From Bacillus sp. SM2101 (lineage in GTDB: Bacteria > Bacillota > Bacilli > Bacillales > SM2101), in contig NZ_JAEUFG010000020.1 in NCBI RefSeq assembly GCF_018588585.1, positions 1 through 64,000 of the forward strand: a stretch of DNA of 64,000 nt, read 5' to 3'. Under the pieces are notes generated by a model. That model saw nothing but the letters and a program-made list of their open reading frames with translations. It was not told the origin of the DNA and made no database searches. The translations under genes and the position numbers were made by a program. The stretch's first letter is position 1, and each line of letters starts with the position of its first letter. Shown piece after piece: positions 40,466-49,082 of this stretch.

Positions 40466-42259
40466 TCATTTTTCCAACCACAATTCTCTATACTCTATCC
40501 AACCAAGTGCATTTAGAGAGACACCTTTTAAGCTGTCATGGTGTACTGCATTTTGTCTGTTGTGATATAAAAATATAACGTTATAGCTGTTTCTTATGAT
40601 GTTTTCAATGTTATTTAATATGTGCAAACGCTGTTCTTTATTTGATGTTTTTAATGCTGTTGCTATTAATTCTTCTATTTCTTCTTCATAATTTTCTCCT
40701 ATAAGCGAGCCGATAAATGAACCTTTCTCTTTATAGACACCGATTAATTCAATTTCAATATTTGCATCAAATACTTCACCTGCTACAATTAGATCAGCCT
40801 GCATCATGACATCCTTTTTTCTTAATTCCTCGATTGGAAATACCGATATTTCGATGTAAACACCTAGCTTTTCAGCTGCCCTTTTTATCCACTGAGCATC
40901 TTCGATATTTAATGGCATTTCATATGTATACAAATGAATGGTTTCTCCAGCGTAACCACTTTGAGCTAGTTTTTCTCTAGCTTTAGTTATATCGTAGTCG
41001 TTAATGTATGTTTCTATTAGATTACTGGACAGGAAGCCACTTGCTGGTTTATGCCTTAGTCCACCAAGGTCTTCTATTAATGAGGTCCTATTAATTGCAA
41101 GATGAAATGCTTTACGAAAATTCACATTTTGATATGGTGATTGTTTATGTAAATTGAACGCCAAATAAAAACTCTCATTTTCAAACCGATTTAACTCGTT
41201 GAAGCCTTCTCCATCTCTCAATGAATGAGTTATATGTAAGTATTTAAAGTTAAGGCTTTTTAGTTTTTGTTCAACTGTAAAGTCTGGCCATATCCATATT
41301 TCAATTTGGTCTAGATGAGCTCTTTCTTTGAAATAGTATTCATTTACTTGTAATAATAGCTTAGACTTGTCGTTTCGTTTAATAGAAAATGGACCTGTTC
41401 CAACCGGGAATGTTGAAAATTCTTCATGCTCATGTAAATCATTAGGGACAATAGACAATTTAGAAGAATTTAGAACATTTACAAATAAAGAGTTAGGTTC
41501 AAAAAGTTCAATCTGAATGGCATGTTCATGCATACAAGTAATTTTTTTTATACCGTTAACCATCCATTGATGTGGTGATTCCGTTTTAGGGTTCTGTATT
41601 CTTTGTAAGGTATAGGCCACATCTAATGATGACATCGTTTTTCCATGATGAAAACGTATACCCTTTCGTAAATAAAATGTCCACACCTTGTATGTTTCAT
41701 CATTAGTCCAATAATGGGCAAGATGAGGTTCAATAGCTTTCGTTTTCGGGTTAAAGATAACCAATGTGTCAAACACTTGTTTAACGATATGAACTTCAGT
41801 TCGACGCATTGCGAATGCAGGATCTAGAAATGGTATTGGTCGATAAAATGGGAAACGAAGCATGTCCAATTGCTGTTGTGAACTTTCTTTTTGATGATAC
41901 CCTAGTTGTTGTTCCATCCAGTTGGAGAACATTACGCTGCCTTCATTGCTGATATTATATGTATTTAATAAAGTATGCGCGCTATGTAAGTCACCTGACA
42001 AAACTCTATGTTTAGCAAGATCTACTAATAAAAGGTCTTTCTCTTTTAAAAACATAATTTTAGAAGATTTTCCTCTACCTCTTCCAGAAGACCACTTTAT
42101 CCAGTTACGGTCTTCCATTTTTTTGATTAGAATATTGGTATTTCTTTTTGTACTATATAGAATTTCACTGATTCTCGTTAATTTTACTTCAATCCATTCT
42201 CTGTTCTGTTCGTTAGAAAAATGGGTTCGTAATTGTAGGTAGTGCTCTTCCACTAACAT
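40466..42259 (-). CDS. SgrR-family regulator with solute-binding domain
   Basis: 597 residues. Residues 1-115 form a winged-helix DNA-binding domain (TRISEILYSTKRNTNILIKK, then WIKWSSGRGRGKSS). Residues about 160-540 are a family 5 extracellular-solute-binding domain used as a cytoplasmic sensor (PFYRPIPFLDPAF, HYWTNDETYKVWTFYLRKGI). This is the SgrR/YbaE layout. No signal peptide, in keeping with a regulator. In this family the ligand is a small sugar or peptide. The target is unclear; the nearest gene is an MFS pump at 43186, beyond a 900-base gap. Confidence 0.85.
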   Translation of the reverse strand: MLVEEHYLQLRTHFSNEQNREWIEVKLTRISEILYSTKRNTNILIKKMEDRNWIKWSSGRGRGKSSKIMFLKEKDLLLVDLAKHRVLSGDLHSAHTLLNTYNISNEGSVMFSNWMEQQLGYHQKESSQQQLDMLRFPFYRPIPFLDPAFAMRRTEVHIVKQVFDTLVIFNPKTKAIEPHLAHYWTNDETYKVWTFYLRKGIRFHHGKTMSSLDVAYTLQRIQNPKTESPHQWMVNGIKKITCMHEHAIQIELFEPNSLFVNVLNSSKLSIVPNDLHEHEEFSTFPVGTGPFSIKRNDKSKLLLQVNEYYFKERAHLDQIEIWIWPDFTVEQKLKSLNFKYLHITHSLRDGEGFNELNRFENESFYLAFNLHKQSPYQNVNFRKAFHLAINRTSLIEDLGGLRHKPASGFLSSNLIETYINDYDITKAREKLAQSGYAGETIHLYTYEMPLNIEDAQWIKRAAEKLGVYIEISVFPIEELRKKDVMMQADLIVAGEVFDANIEIELIGVYKEKGSFIGSLIGENYEEEIEELIATALKTSNKEQRLHILNNIENIIRNSYNVIFLYHNRQNAVHHDSLKGVSLNALGWIEYRELWLEK

Positions 42260-42657
42260 TTGTCACACATCCTAATAGGTAGATTTTTAAAGAGACATTG
42301 TTGTTATTATCTTTCGTGAATTTGATTAGGTATAATACAGGAATCAAGTGAAAGCAAAATATTAATTCCTAATTAATTTGATAGCGTTGCTCTTACAATA
42401 ACAAACATGTAGTTGCGAAGATGTGCTAGCGAACAATTTACTAATAATATATCAATTATACCCTTTTTTTATTTTATTATTGACTATGCTAATCTCGATT
42501 ATATATTTACTAAGGACGTTAAGACTCACTAATAAATGTCAATGAAAGTATAAGTGTGAGAGGGCTTAGGTTATATCCTTGTGGCGTACATGGGAATACG
42601 TATGAAATCAATATTATTACTTTGAAAGTTCAATAGTGGGAATTAGAATTACATTGA

Positions 42658-42738
42658 GTTCCATTCTTACGAGTCAAGCGTGTGACAGTGGAATATACAA
42701 ATATTAGTAATAATGGTGCTGAGAAATTTTTCAAATAA
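42658..42738 (+). pseudogene. Possible fragment of a DUF4352-like domain
   Basis: A 26-codon open stretch reads VPFLRVKRVTVEYTNISNNG then AEKFFK and stop. The VTVEYTNISN pattern recalls the immunoglobulin-like DUF4352 exported domains. No start is visible, and the preceding bases carry stops in all frames. Low confidence. Confidence 0.2.
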
Positions 42739-42754
42739 TTGATTGTCAGATAAG

Positions 42755-42785
42755 CCTTACTCTATATGGAGTAGGGATTTTTTAG
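42755..42785 (+). terminator. Hairpin terminator
   Basis: CCTTACTC pairs with GAGTAGGG (one wobble), then ATTTTTTAG. It would end a lost plus-strand gene, possibly the DUF4352-like fragment just upstream. The remaining sequence between 42260 and 43185 holds only the family B repeat. Confidence 0.55.
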
Positions 42786-42995
42786 AAACAATAAAGTAAT
42801 AGAACACTTTAACTAACACAAAATCAAGCTCTTCATAGATGGCTATTCAAACTAATTGAAGCTCCCAACAGTGCAGTTTTTTCTTCATTCTCCACTGTTG
42901 GTTAGTTAAACCAACCAGTTGACACGAGATAAAAGGTGAAAAAACAATATAATTCTTTCAGCTTTCTTTCACCTTAATTGAGTTTAAACTAATAA

Positions 42996-43126
42996 ATAGG
43001 CTCTTTTCGTAAACTTTGTTGATAATAGCTCCTAAATTAGAAGTTAAAGGTGTCATTGACTCATAAATCATCTTTGTATAGAAAAAAAGCTACGAAATCT
43101 AGTTGTATTTGTGTTTATTTATTAGT
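42996..43126 (+). repeat. Dispersed repeat family B, copy 3
   Basis: AATAGGCTCTTTTCGTAAAC then TTTGTTG at the left edge; AAAGCTACGAAATCTAGTTG then TATTTGTGTTTATT at the right edge. The middle differs from the other two copies. Confidence 0.65.
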
Positions 43127-43185
43127 ACAACAAAGGTCAATCTATGCGAAAACAGCCAATAAATAACAGTAGAAAGGGGAAGATT

Positions 43186-44427
43186 ATGAATCTACCTAAA
43201 CCAAAAGAAAACATATCTATTCGACAAAAGAACGAACATTCATCACTATGGATGAATAAAAATTTTGTTATTCTTTTCATCACTGGATCAATTATTGCTT
43301 TTGGAAGTAAGGTTTATGAATTAGCGCTTCCGTTGATATTATACACTTTAACAGCATCCTCAGTAGCAATGTCCACAATGAGGGCTATTGAATTTCTTCC
43401 TAATCTATTATTGGCAATGTTTATTGGTGTTATCGTTGATCGTGTCAATAAAAAAAGGTGGTCTTTATGGGCGATCTTTTTACAAATTGTTGTGCTTTTT
43501 CTGTTATTTATGCTCATCCAAATTGGGTTTGAGAACTTAATCGTTTTCTACAGTGCTGGATTCATGTTGATGACTTGTAGTTACGCTTATTTTAATGCAA
43601 GGGCAAGTATAATTAAGCAAGTATTACCAACAGAGTTATTAACTCCTGCTAACGCATCATTTGCATTTATTACTACATTTATTGGGATAATGGGCCCTGC
43701 AATAACAGGTTTAATATTATTTTTTTCTAATTTGCATATCGGTTTACTTATTACAGCAATTGCTTTTACCGTTGCATTCTTCCTACTCATGTTATTGGAT
43801 TCAAACGAAGCTGAAATAGAGAGGGATACAAATTTTCGTGAAGAATTAAAAGAAGGCTGGAAAGAACTTAGAAATAATAGGCCACTCTGGATGATCACCA
43901 TTCTAGTTATCTTTACTAACTCCACTTCGGGAATGGTAGATACAATGATTATCTTTTTTGCTAAGGATGTATTACAGCTAAATAGTTCACAATTGGGAAT
44001 CGTCTTATCATGTGCTGGCCTTGGAGGATTGGTAGGGAGTAGTGTTGTTACGTGGATTCGCAATAAAATGGCGGTTGGTGTGATTCTCGGAATGACAACA
44101 TTATTATCAGGTTTAACATACTTTATGTTATTTATTGCAAATAACATTTGGATATTAGGATTCAGTTTGTTTTTATACGGATTATTTGGAACGATCTCAT
44201 CAATTTGTATTTGGTCATATCGCCAAGAAACGACGCCACATGAACTAATTGGAAGAATTAGCGGGATTACAGGTTCAATGTTTAAGATTGGTATGCCTAT
44301 CGCAATTATTGCATCAGGCTGGATTGCAGAGTGGTATAATCCTTCGCTAGTATTTTTACTTGCTTGTATGTTTAGTCTATTAATTTTTCTATGGGTTCGT
44401 AAATCACCTTTGTGGAAATTGGTATAA
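43186..44427 (+). CDS. MFS transporter
   Basis: 413 residues, twelve helices. Loop 2-3 reads GVIVDRVNKKRWSL, and the second half has LSCAGLGGLVGS and RQETTPHELIGRISGI. The latter two are typical of the MFS_3/macrolide-efflux-like (MdtG/YfiS-type) group. ATG 43186 is chosen because AAAGGGGA lies six bases before; ATG 43144 has no binding site. The substrate is unknown. A family B repeat lies directly upstream and may contain its promoter. Confidence 0.86.
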   Translation: MNLPKPKENISIRQKNEHSSLWMNKNFVILFITGSIIAFGSKVYELALPLILYTLTASSVAMSTMRAIEFLPNLLLAMFIGVIVDRVNKKRWSLWAIFLQIVVLFLLFMLIQIGFENLIVFYSAGFMLMTCSYAYFNARASIIKQVLPTELLTPANASFAFITTFIGIMGPAITGLILFFSNLHIGLLITAIAFTVAFFLLMLLDSNEAEIERDTNFREELKEGWKELRNNRPLWMITILVIFTNSTSGMVDTMIIFFAKDVLQLNSSQLGIVLSCAGLGGLVGSSVVTWIRNKMAVGVILGMTTLLSGLTYFMLFIANNIWILGFSLFLYGLFGTISSICIWSYRQETTPHELIGRISGITGSMFKIGMPIAIIASGWIAEWYNPSLVFLLACMFSLLIFLWVRKSPLWKLV

Positions 44428-44706
44428 ATTTAAGAAGGGTTTTAAATAATGGGTAGCAAACAGGTGTCAGAGTGAGCAAATAGCATATAAAGTAGAAAAA
44501 TAAATCACCTTATTCGCATAGGTTACGTTATTTGGCAAGACAACACTGCCTAACCAGCTTGCTGAAGTAATTTGAAACAAAAGTGAGAACGTAATTAAAA
44601 CGAACATCTATCATTTTTATAATCCAATAGACATTCGGTGCAGGCAAGGGGGGAGGTCAACGCGTGGCTAATGCGAGGATGCCCATGATTATGAGTCCTT
44701 TATGCA

Positions 44707-44781
44707 AAAGCTTCTTGTGACGTTATGACTACATTACCAAACAATCTTCTTACACTTAGGGAAGAAGCTTTCATTTTTTTA
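44707..44781 (+). terminator. Long-loop terminator
   Basis: AAAGCTTCTT (44707-44716) pairs with AAGAAGCTTT (44762-44771), followed by CATTTTTTT. It lies 280 bases beyond the MFS stop; the bases between hold no gene that I can support. Confidence 0.5.
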
Positions 44782-44816
44782 GTTTATGAGTATGCATATT
44801 TTGATATGTAAGGAAA

Positions 44817-45038
44817 GACACAGATTTTCTAATATTTGAATGTACAAAAATTGTGTTGTACCGAGATGACAAACTTGGCCCTAATCAAAAAGGTGCAAAA
44901 TAGATTCCCATGTCTAACTAAGAGAATGGAAAGCTTTATGCCAAACTAGGAAAGTAAATCAAAGGTTACACAAGAAATATTGATATGCTTCAAGAACATA
45001 AGCTTATACTCGAAACTACACAAAAAATAATGCATTAA
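44817..45038 (+). pseudogene. Decayed gene with three in-frame stops
   Basis: One 74-codon frame contains three stops but stays protein-like throughout: DTDFLIFECTKIVLYRDDKL, GPNQKGAK, stop, IPMSN, stop, ENGKLYAKLGK, stop, IKGYTRNIDMLQEHKLILET then TQKIMH and TAA. Point-mutation decay without frameshift is the simplest reading. The family is not recognised. Confidence 0.4.
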
Positions 45039-45172
45039 TCTTCAGCAATATGACGCGATGACCTAAACATCATCGTGTTTTTGTATTCACCAGAAAGTTG
45101 TAGTAAGCAACAAATCATTTTAGAATTATAAGTGCAAAATAAAAAAGTAATATTTTCATAGGTGGAATAAAT

Positions 45173-45575
45173 ATGACAAAACCAATTGTTGTTCTTAGTA
45201 ATTATAATCCAAATTGGGAAAATCAATTTGGATATGAGAAAGAAAGAATTCTTAATGTTCTAGGTGATAAAATTGATTGAATATGAATATGTCCCCCAAC
45301 CTGAGTTTAAAGATAGAGAGTTTTTTAGGAAGGGATTATGGAGACAGGGTACTTCGCATCTACATATTTGTGAATTTAATAGCAGTGAGTGGATTGAAAA
45401 ATTATTGTTTCGTGATTATCTTAGAGTACACCCCCATGCAGCTAAAGAGTATGCCTCACTAAAAAAAGAACTTGCTTCTAAATATAAGTTTGATAGACCG
45501 ACTTATACAAAGAAGAAAGAACCGTTTATAAAAACCATGATAGAGAAGGCCAGGAGTGAGATAGAAAGTAAATAA
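45173..45575 (+). pseudogene. GrpB-family (UPF0157) gene broken by an internal deletion
   Basis: ATG 45173 with AGGTGG ahead opens MTKPIVVLSNYNPNWENQFG then YEKERILNVLGDKID and stops at 45280. The +1 frame continues YEYVPQPEFKDREFFRKGLW, TSHLHICEFNSSEW, LLFRDYLRVHP to TAA 45573. Both halves match the N- and C-terminal parts of GrpB-family proteins. The middle (the usual HIGSTSV-P-L-AKPIIDI segment, some 40 residues) is missing. The deletion join is near 45275-45285 and shifts the frame. The 3' half could still be translated from GTG 45264 but lacks the core. Confidence 0.75.
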
Positions 45576-45644
45576 CATCAGTTATTTTAGTATCAGTGGT
45601 GCTTGTGAAGCAGAATTAGAAATCTGAGGATGAAGCAACTTTTA

Positions 45645-45796
45645 TTTATTCCGAAATCTGGCGTTAATGTGGAAAAGGTTAGCGTCATTTTCGTTTTAGG
45701 ACCATTATCTTGAAGGTTAGCAGGCGCTGCTCAGTAATAATACTGAAAGCGTCTTTCTTTATGTTTTGTGCAATATTGTGTAAACGAGGTTATTTA
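45645..45796 (+). repeat. Dispersed repeat family A, copy 4 (two units)
   Basis: First unit ATTCCGAAATCTGGCGTTAA..GGTTAGCGTC (45649-45687). Second unit GGCGCTGCTCAGTAATAATA..AGCGTCTTTCTTTATGTTTT (45723-45767) continuing to GTGTAAACGAGGTTA. The second is almost the same as 29051-29121. Confidence 0.75.
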
Positions 45797-45961
45797 GTAG
45801 TCTCGATGGACATTTGTTACTAGTTTTCATTTTAGCCTATTAATTTATATAAGGAATTTTATGGTATATTATTAGATTAGTATGACCTCAAAATACTTAT
45901 ACAATAGCAGGAGTTATTGATATGAAGAGAATAAATAAAGGTAAATAGAGGAGGGAAAATT

Positions 45962-46279
45962 ATGCCTATGGAGCAAGAAACGATGGGATATTTAACATAT
46001 GGATTTTCTATAGTAATGGGAATATCTTTTATCGTTATTTTATTATTATTTATCAAAAGAAAGTCGTATAGAATGGCTTATGGATTCGTTCTAGGTTATC
46101 TCGTTTTTTTAGCTTGGGCAGTAAATTTATTCCTTGCAGCAATTAATTTTGATTTTAATCATCCCATGGCATCAGAAGAAGTATCCTTAAAGCTTAGTGT
46201 GGCAGGAATCATGTGGGTAATCAGTATGCTATTTCTTATATTTGGATCAATCACATTTTCATGGGTGAAAAAAAGTTAA
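45962..46279 (+). CDS. Small three-helix membrane protein, unknown
   Basis: 105 residues with three hydrophobic helices (about 10-30, 38-62, 78-100), a basic loop KRKSYR after the first, and a C-terminal VKKS. AGAGGAGGG just before ATG 45962 is an excellent start signal; ATG 45968 is also possible. No family motif recognised. It is flanked on both sides by family A repeats. Likely a real expressed small membrane protein. Confidence 0.6.
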   Translation: MPMEQETMGYLTYGFSIVMGISFIVILLLFIKRKSYRMAYGFVLGYLVFLAWAVNLFLAAINFDFNHPMASEEVSLKLSVAGIMWVISMLFLIFGSITFSWVKKS

Positions 46280-46303
46280 AGTGGTAGAAAAATAATGAAA
46301 CAC

Positions 46304-46350
46304 AATGATTAATGAGCCGAATAGTACTAAGCTAAGATTGACTACATTCT
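46304..46350 (+). repeat. Dispersed repeat family A, copy 5 (left part only)
   Basis: CAATGATTAATGAGCCGAAT..AGTACTAAGCTAAGATTGAC matches the left half of copies at 51851 and 59451 and then ends. Confidence 0.6.
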
Positions 46351-46499
46351 TTCGTGTATTATAAACACAATCTCGTTGTAATTATTAGCAATTAATAGAA
46401 GGTTCTAAAGAAAAAAACAAAATAGTTTAATAAAGCTAAAGTGATATTGAAACTAAATTTTGTTTTTTCACGCAGATAGTACAAATGGAGGAGAAAGAT

Positions 46500-47369
46500 A
46501 TGAAAAGGTCTAAGGTCATTCTATTAATGTTTCTTGTTTTAAGTCTAGCTGCTTGTTCTGAGGCTGAAAAAACGATTATTAGCTTAGAAAATGAAAACCG
46601 TCCGGAAGGAAAGTTAGAGAATACTGAAGTAATAAACTTAAAGTATCGTAGTGATGGACATGAGGTTACTGGATATATCATAAAACCTAAAGAGAATCAT
46701 AAGGTTTCCCCTGTTTTGATTTTTAACAGAGGTGGGAATCGTGATTATGGAATGATAGACATTAATACAATTAACTATTTATCAGGGTGGGCGCAGAAAG
46801 GATATATCGTAATCGCGTCACAATATCGGGGGAGTATTAGTAAAGAAGGACAAGATGAATTTGGTGGATCAGATGTAAATGATGTTATGAACCTTGTGAA
46901 TGTTGCCAAAGAACTACCTTATGCAGATACGAATAATATTTTCATGCTCGGAATGTCAAGAGGTGGAATGATGGCTTACTTAGCAGCAAAAAAAGATATC
47001 CAAGTAAAAGCAATTGCAGTAGTTGGTGGAATTACTGACCTTTTTGATACGTATGAAAACAGAGGAGAAGACATGAAAAGCGTATTAGAAGATTTAGTAG
47101 GGAATCCGCTGCTTGATAAACAAAAATACATTGATAGATCAGCTATTTTCTGGGCTGATGAAATAAAGGTACCTACATTAATTTTACATGGTGAAGATGA
47201 TTGGCGAGTCTCCGTTAAACAAGCGAATGAACTAGCTAATAAGTTAAAAGAGCATAATAGAGAATATAAATTTATAAGTTATCCTAAAGGTGATCATGTG
47301 TTAAACACTCATTTTGAAGAGGTGGTTGATGAAATTGATGTATGGTTTAATGAGTACCTTAATGAATAA
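46500..47369 (+). CDS. Lipoprotein alpha/beta hydrolase, S9 prolyl-oligopeptidase-like
   Basis: 289 residues. A lipoprotein signal ends LSLAAC with Cys19 as the lipid anchor, so the enzyme sits on the outer face of the membrane. The nucleophile elbow is GMSRGGMMAY. GEDDWRVS gives the Asp and KGDHVLNTHF the His. The family includes S9 peptidases and acyl esterases. ATG 46500 follows TGGAGGAG (46485-46492), within which an in-frame ATG at 46485 lies. Substrate unknown. Confidence 0.85.
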   Translation: MKRSKVILLMFLVLSLAACSEAEKTIISLENENRPEGKLENTEVINLKYRSDGHEVTGYIIKPKENHKVSPVLIFNRGGNRDYGMIDINTINYLSGWAQKGYIVIASQYRGSISKEGQDEFGGSDVNDVMNLVNVAKELPYADTNNIFMLGMSRGGMMAYLAAKKDIQVKAIAVVGGITDLFDTYENRGEDMKSVLEDLVGNPLLDKQKYIDRSAIFWADEIKVPTLILHGEDDWRVSVKQANELANKLKEHNREYKFISYPKGDHVLNTHFEEVVDEIDVWFNEYLNE

Positions 47370-47729
47370 CTTCTTGTTAAGCAATATGGAGCACATTTTG
47401 AAAAAGATGTGTCTTTATTCAAATTAAGAGGACAAGACATTGAATGAAAATTTGTCTAGTTAGCTAGGAAGATTTGAAAAATACATTTTAAGAGTTTTTA
47501 GAATGGATCATTTCAATCTATTTGTTAAAAAGTGATAAAAGGATCATACCTAGTAGTCAGTATTTTTCTTATTAGGTATGAACCTTCTATGGATAGAAAC
47601 AATTTAAGCTCTCAAAGAAGCAGTTATGATAACTCCGTCATTATGATACCTGCTGGAATGTTGCACTATGTAATAACCTAACTGGCACCATACACTGTGA
47701 CTCAACTGGATAGAAGCGTTGCTTATTTC
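47370..47729. other. Intergenic stretch without supported gene
   Basis: Contains one imperfect hairpin, CATACCTAGTA...TTATTAGGTATG (47543-47582), with an internal T-run. It may end the lipoprotein hydrolase transcript. Nothing else is seen. Confidence 0.4.
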
Positions 47730-48527
47730 TTAATTGTTGACTAGTAACAGAACCTCTTCTTTGACTGTTGGCCATGCGGGAGAGGTGATATTTGTCAACA
47801 TGAGATGTTCTGCAGTAAGAAGGTTAACATATTTTACACTATCTCCTGCCCTTTCTGCTTCACGGTGAAAGTGATCACTAATTCCGATCGGTACGTGGAT
47901 ATCAAGTGCACCATGAATAAGTGTCTGGTGGACACCGATTGGAAGAAGTTCAACAGGAGAAGCATGTTTGTAACGCGTTGGATATTCCTCTGGCGATCCC
48001 CCAATTAATTCAGCTGTTGGATTATCTGGTTCGCGAGATAGCACCTTGTCACGATAATGATGCACACCATGCATCATTTCAAGGTCGTTCACTCCAGCAA
48101 GGCTAACAGTACCGAGAATAGAGATAGGGTCTTCGATGAAAAGCTCGCTATCCCTTGCAATACGATGGCGTGCAGCAATCCAGGTTGCGAGATGACCACC
48201 AGCGGAGTGACCGATTGTCACAACTTTATTCAGGTCGAGTGGATAAGATTTTGAAAGGGTACGTATGTAGTCACTCGCATTCGCAGCATCAATTAATGTA
48301 CCGGGCCAACCTCCACCTTCTTGGCCTGTGCGACGGTATTCAATGTTCCATGTTGCAATCCCGCTTGCTGTTAAATCCTGAGCAACCTTTCTCATTCTCT
48401 CAAGCGTGACTCGTTTTCGCCAGAATCCACCGTGAATGACAATGGCGACAGGATGAGGTCCTTCACCTTCAGGAAGAAGTAGTTCACCAAATTGATTTTG
48501 GTTTGTTCCGTAAAATATTTTTTCCAT
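47730..48527 (-). CDS. Alpha/beta hydrolase (BD-FAE/esterase-lipase type)
   Basis: 265 residues. The oxyanion motif IVIHGGFWRK lies near residue 30. The nucleophile is in TIGHSAGGHLATW. LIHGALDIHVP provides the Asp and AEHLML the His. The HGGFW motif is shared with hormone-sensitive lipase-like and kynurenine formamidase-like enzymes. ATG 48527 is preceded by AGGTGAAAGAAGC on the minus strand. By eye the gene is richer in G+C than its neighbours, which hints at recent transfer. Substrate unknown. Confidence 0.84.
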   Translation of the reverse strand: MEKIFYGTNQNQFGELLLPEGEGPHPVAIVIHGGFWRKRVTLERMRKVAQDLTASGIATWNIEYRRTGQEGGGWPGTLIDAANASDYIRTLSKSYPLDLNKVVTIGHSAGGHLATWIAARHRIARDSELFIEDPISILGTVSLAGVNDLEMMHGVHHYRDKVLSREPDNPTAELIGGSPEEYPTRYKHASPVELLPIGVHQTLIHGALDIHVPIGISDHFHREAERAGDSVKYVNLLTAEHLMLTNITSPAWPTVKEEVLLLVNN

Positions 48528-48742
48528 GCTTCTTTCACCTCAATTGTTGATGATTGATTTCAATTTTATTAAAACATAGTTTTTATTCGAAACAAAGTTA
48601 TATTAAGAAAGCCGTTGGTCAACTTTGAGGTGGTTATCTTCTACAGATGCTTTAGTTCTACTACTATTCACCCTTTTAGTTATTAGCTTAATAAACAAGA
48701 GGAAAAATACTTTCCATAACATTTTAGAAATTTAGGTTACAT

Positions 48743-48765
48743 AGGACTGAAATCAGTCCTTTTTG
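48743..48765 (+). terminator. Compact terminator, plus strand
   Basis: AGGACTGA pairs with TCAGTCCT over two bases, then TTTTTG. No plus-strand gene clearly precedes it; an open, hydrophobic but startless frame lies at about 48600-48735. Confidence 0.6.
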
Positions 48766-49020
48766 CATTGTTATAGAAATGAATTATTAAAGAGTTGTAG
48801 ACTTCATTTTTTTATGGAAGTAGGAGCTTTAAGCTAATGAGTGTCATCTTATTGTAATTCACTATAAACATAAATATATTTATGTTTATCCATGAAACTA
48901 TGTGTAAATGGGAGGATATATACTACAAATTTCATCTGAATAATGCTCAGGGTAAAATCATGCTGCGTTTCATTTTGATATCATAACTGTATTCCTGTAT
49001 TTCCCTTTTGCCAAATAAAA

Positions 49021-49046
49021 AGAACGTTACTTAAAAGTAACGTTCT
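49021..49046 (-). terminator. Terminator of the MFS gene
   Basis: AGAACGTTACTT pairs with AAGTAACGTTCT. On the minus strand it is followed by TTTTTATTTGG. Confidence 0.85.
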
Positions 49047-49082
49047 AAGAGGTAAATAACAATTTAAAATATAAATCACATT

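Noticed and set aside
43587-44147. 186-codon minus-strand frame
   Set aside because: Antisense of an MFS gene; hydrophobic coding DNA often leaves long opposite frames.
48600-48735. Open hydrophobic frame ahead of a plus-strand terminator
   Set aside because: No start codon with a binding site; may be a relic but support is too thin.
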